A DNA stretch of 5,940 nt from JADJXV01 sp964527785 (lineage in GTDB: Bacteria; Bacteroidota; Ignavibacteria; Kapaibacteriales; UBA961): contig CAZGNO010000148.1 of NCBI GenBank assembly GCA_964527785.1, positions 1 through 5,940 on the forward strand, given 5' to 3'. Shown one piece after another: positions 5,913-5,940 of this stretch (position 1 is its first letter; every line of letters starts with the position of its first letter). A program made the position numbers and the translations under genes. The notes below the pieces were generated by a model. It saw only the letters and a list, made by a program, of their open reading frames with translations, searched no databases and had not been told where the DNA came from.

Positions 5913-5940
5913 GTCATTCTGAGTGCAACGAAGAATCTCC
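5913..5940 (+). repeat. GTCATTCTGA-type repeat, cut by the window edge
   Basis: The stretch starts GTCATTCTGAGTGC and ends GAAGAATCTCC at the last base of the window, so it may continue. Both ends match the copy at 37-73 in inverse orientation. It directly follows the second copy of the 110-bp repeat. Confidence 0.65.

Overview
The window looks like an ordinary chromosomal stretch of a Gram-negative bacterium, most likely from the Bacteroidota/Chlorobiota (FCB) side of the tree. The outer-membrane porin implies a diderm cell, AT content is moderate to high, and Shine-Dalgarno sequences are weak or missing in front of two of the three genes. The short intergenic repeats are of a kind I recall from that group. 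A near-consensus TTGACA/TATACT promoter in front of recJ argues against the divergent promoter type of Bacteroides and Flavobacterium. The lineage call is inference only.

Layout: 1-525 is gene-free and holds worn copies of a GTCATTCTGA-type repeat, a short tandem repeat and a clear minus-strand terminator. 526-1785 (minus) is a full-length phosphate-selective porin O/P family protein with a signal peptide. 1786-2853 is a roughly 1.07 kb gene-free region. Its porin-proximal part carries three copies of a dyad motif, the nearest one inside a candidate porin promoter. The remainder is a pile-up of three different repeat elements followed by the recJ terminator. 2854-4551 (minus) is recJ, the single-strand 5'-3' exonuclease. 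4552-4664 is a short divergent promoter region. 4665-5759 (plus) is rsgA, the circularly permuted GTPase of 30S subunit maturation. 5760-5940 holds a second copy of the 110-bp repeat found near 2239 and another GTCATTCTGA repeat running off the window.

The three genes belong to unrelated processes (outer-membrane uptake, DNA repair/recombination, ribosome assembly). Each seems to be its own transcription unit: porin and recJ each have their own terminator, and recJ and rsgA diverge. I see no defence system, toxin-antitoxin pair, transposase, CRISPR array, tRNA or rRNA. The parts worth attention are noncoding: the iterated operator-like motif upstream of the porin, the perfect 29-bp inverted-repeat element, the long direct repeats either side of recJ-rsgA, and the probably leaderless TTG start of recJ.
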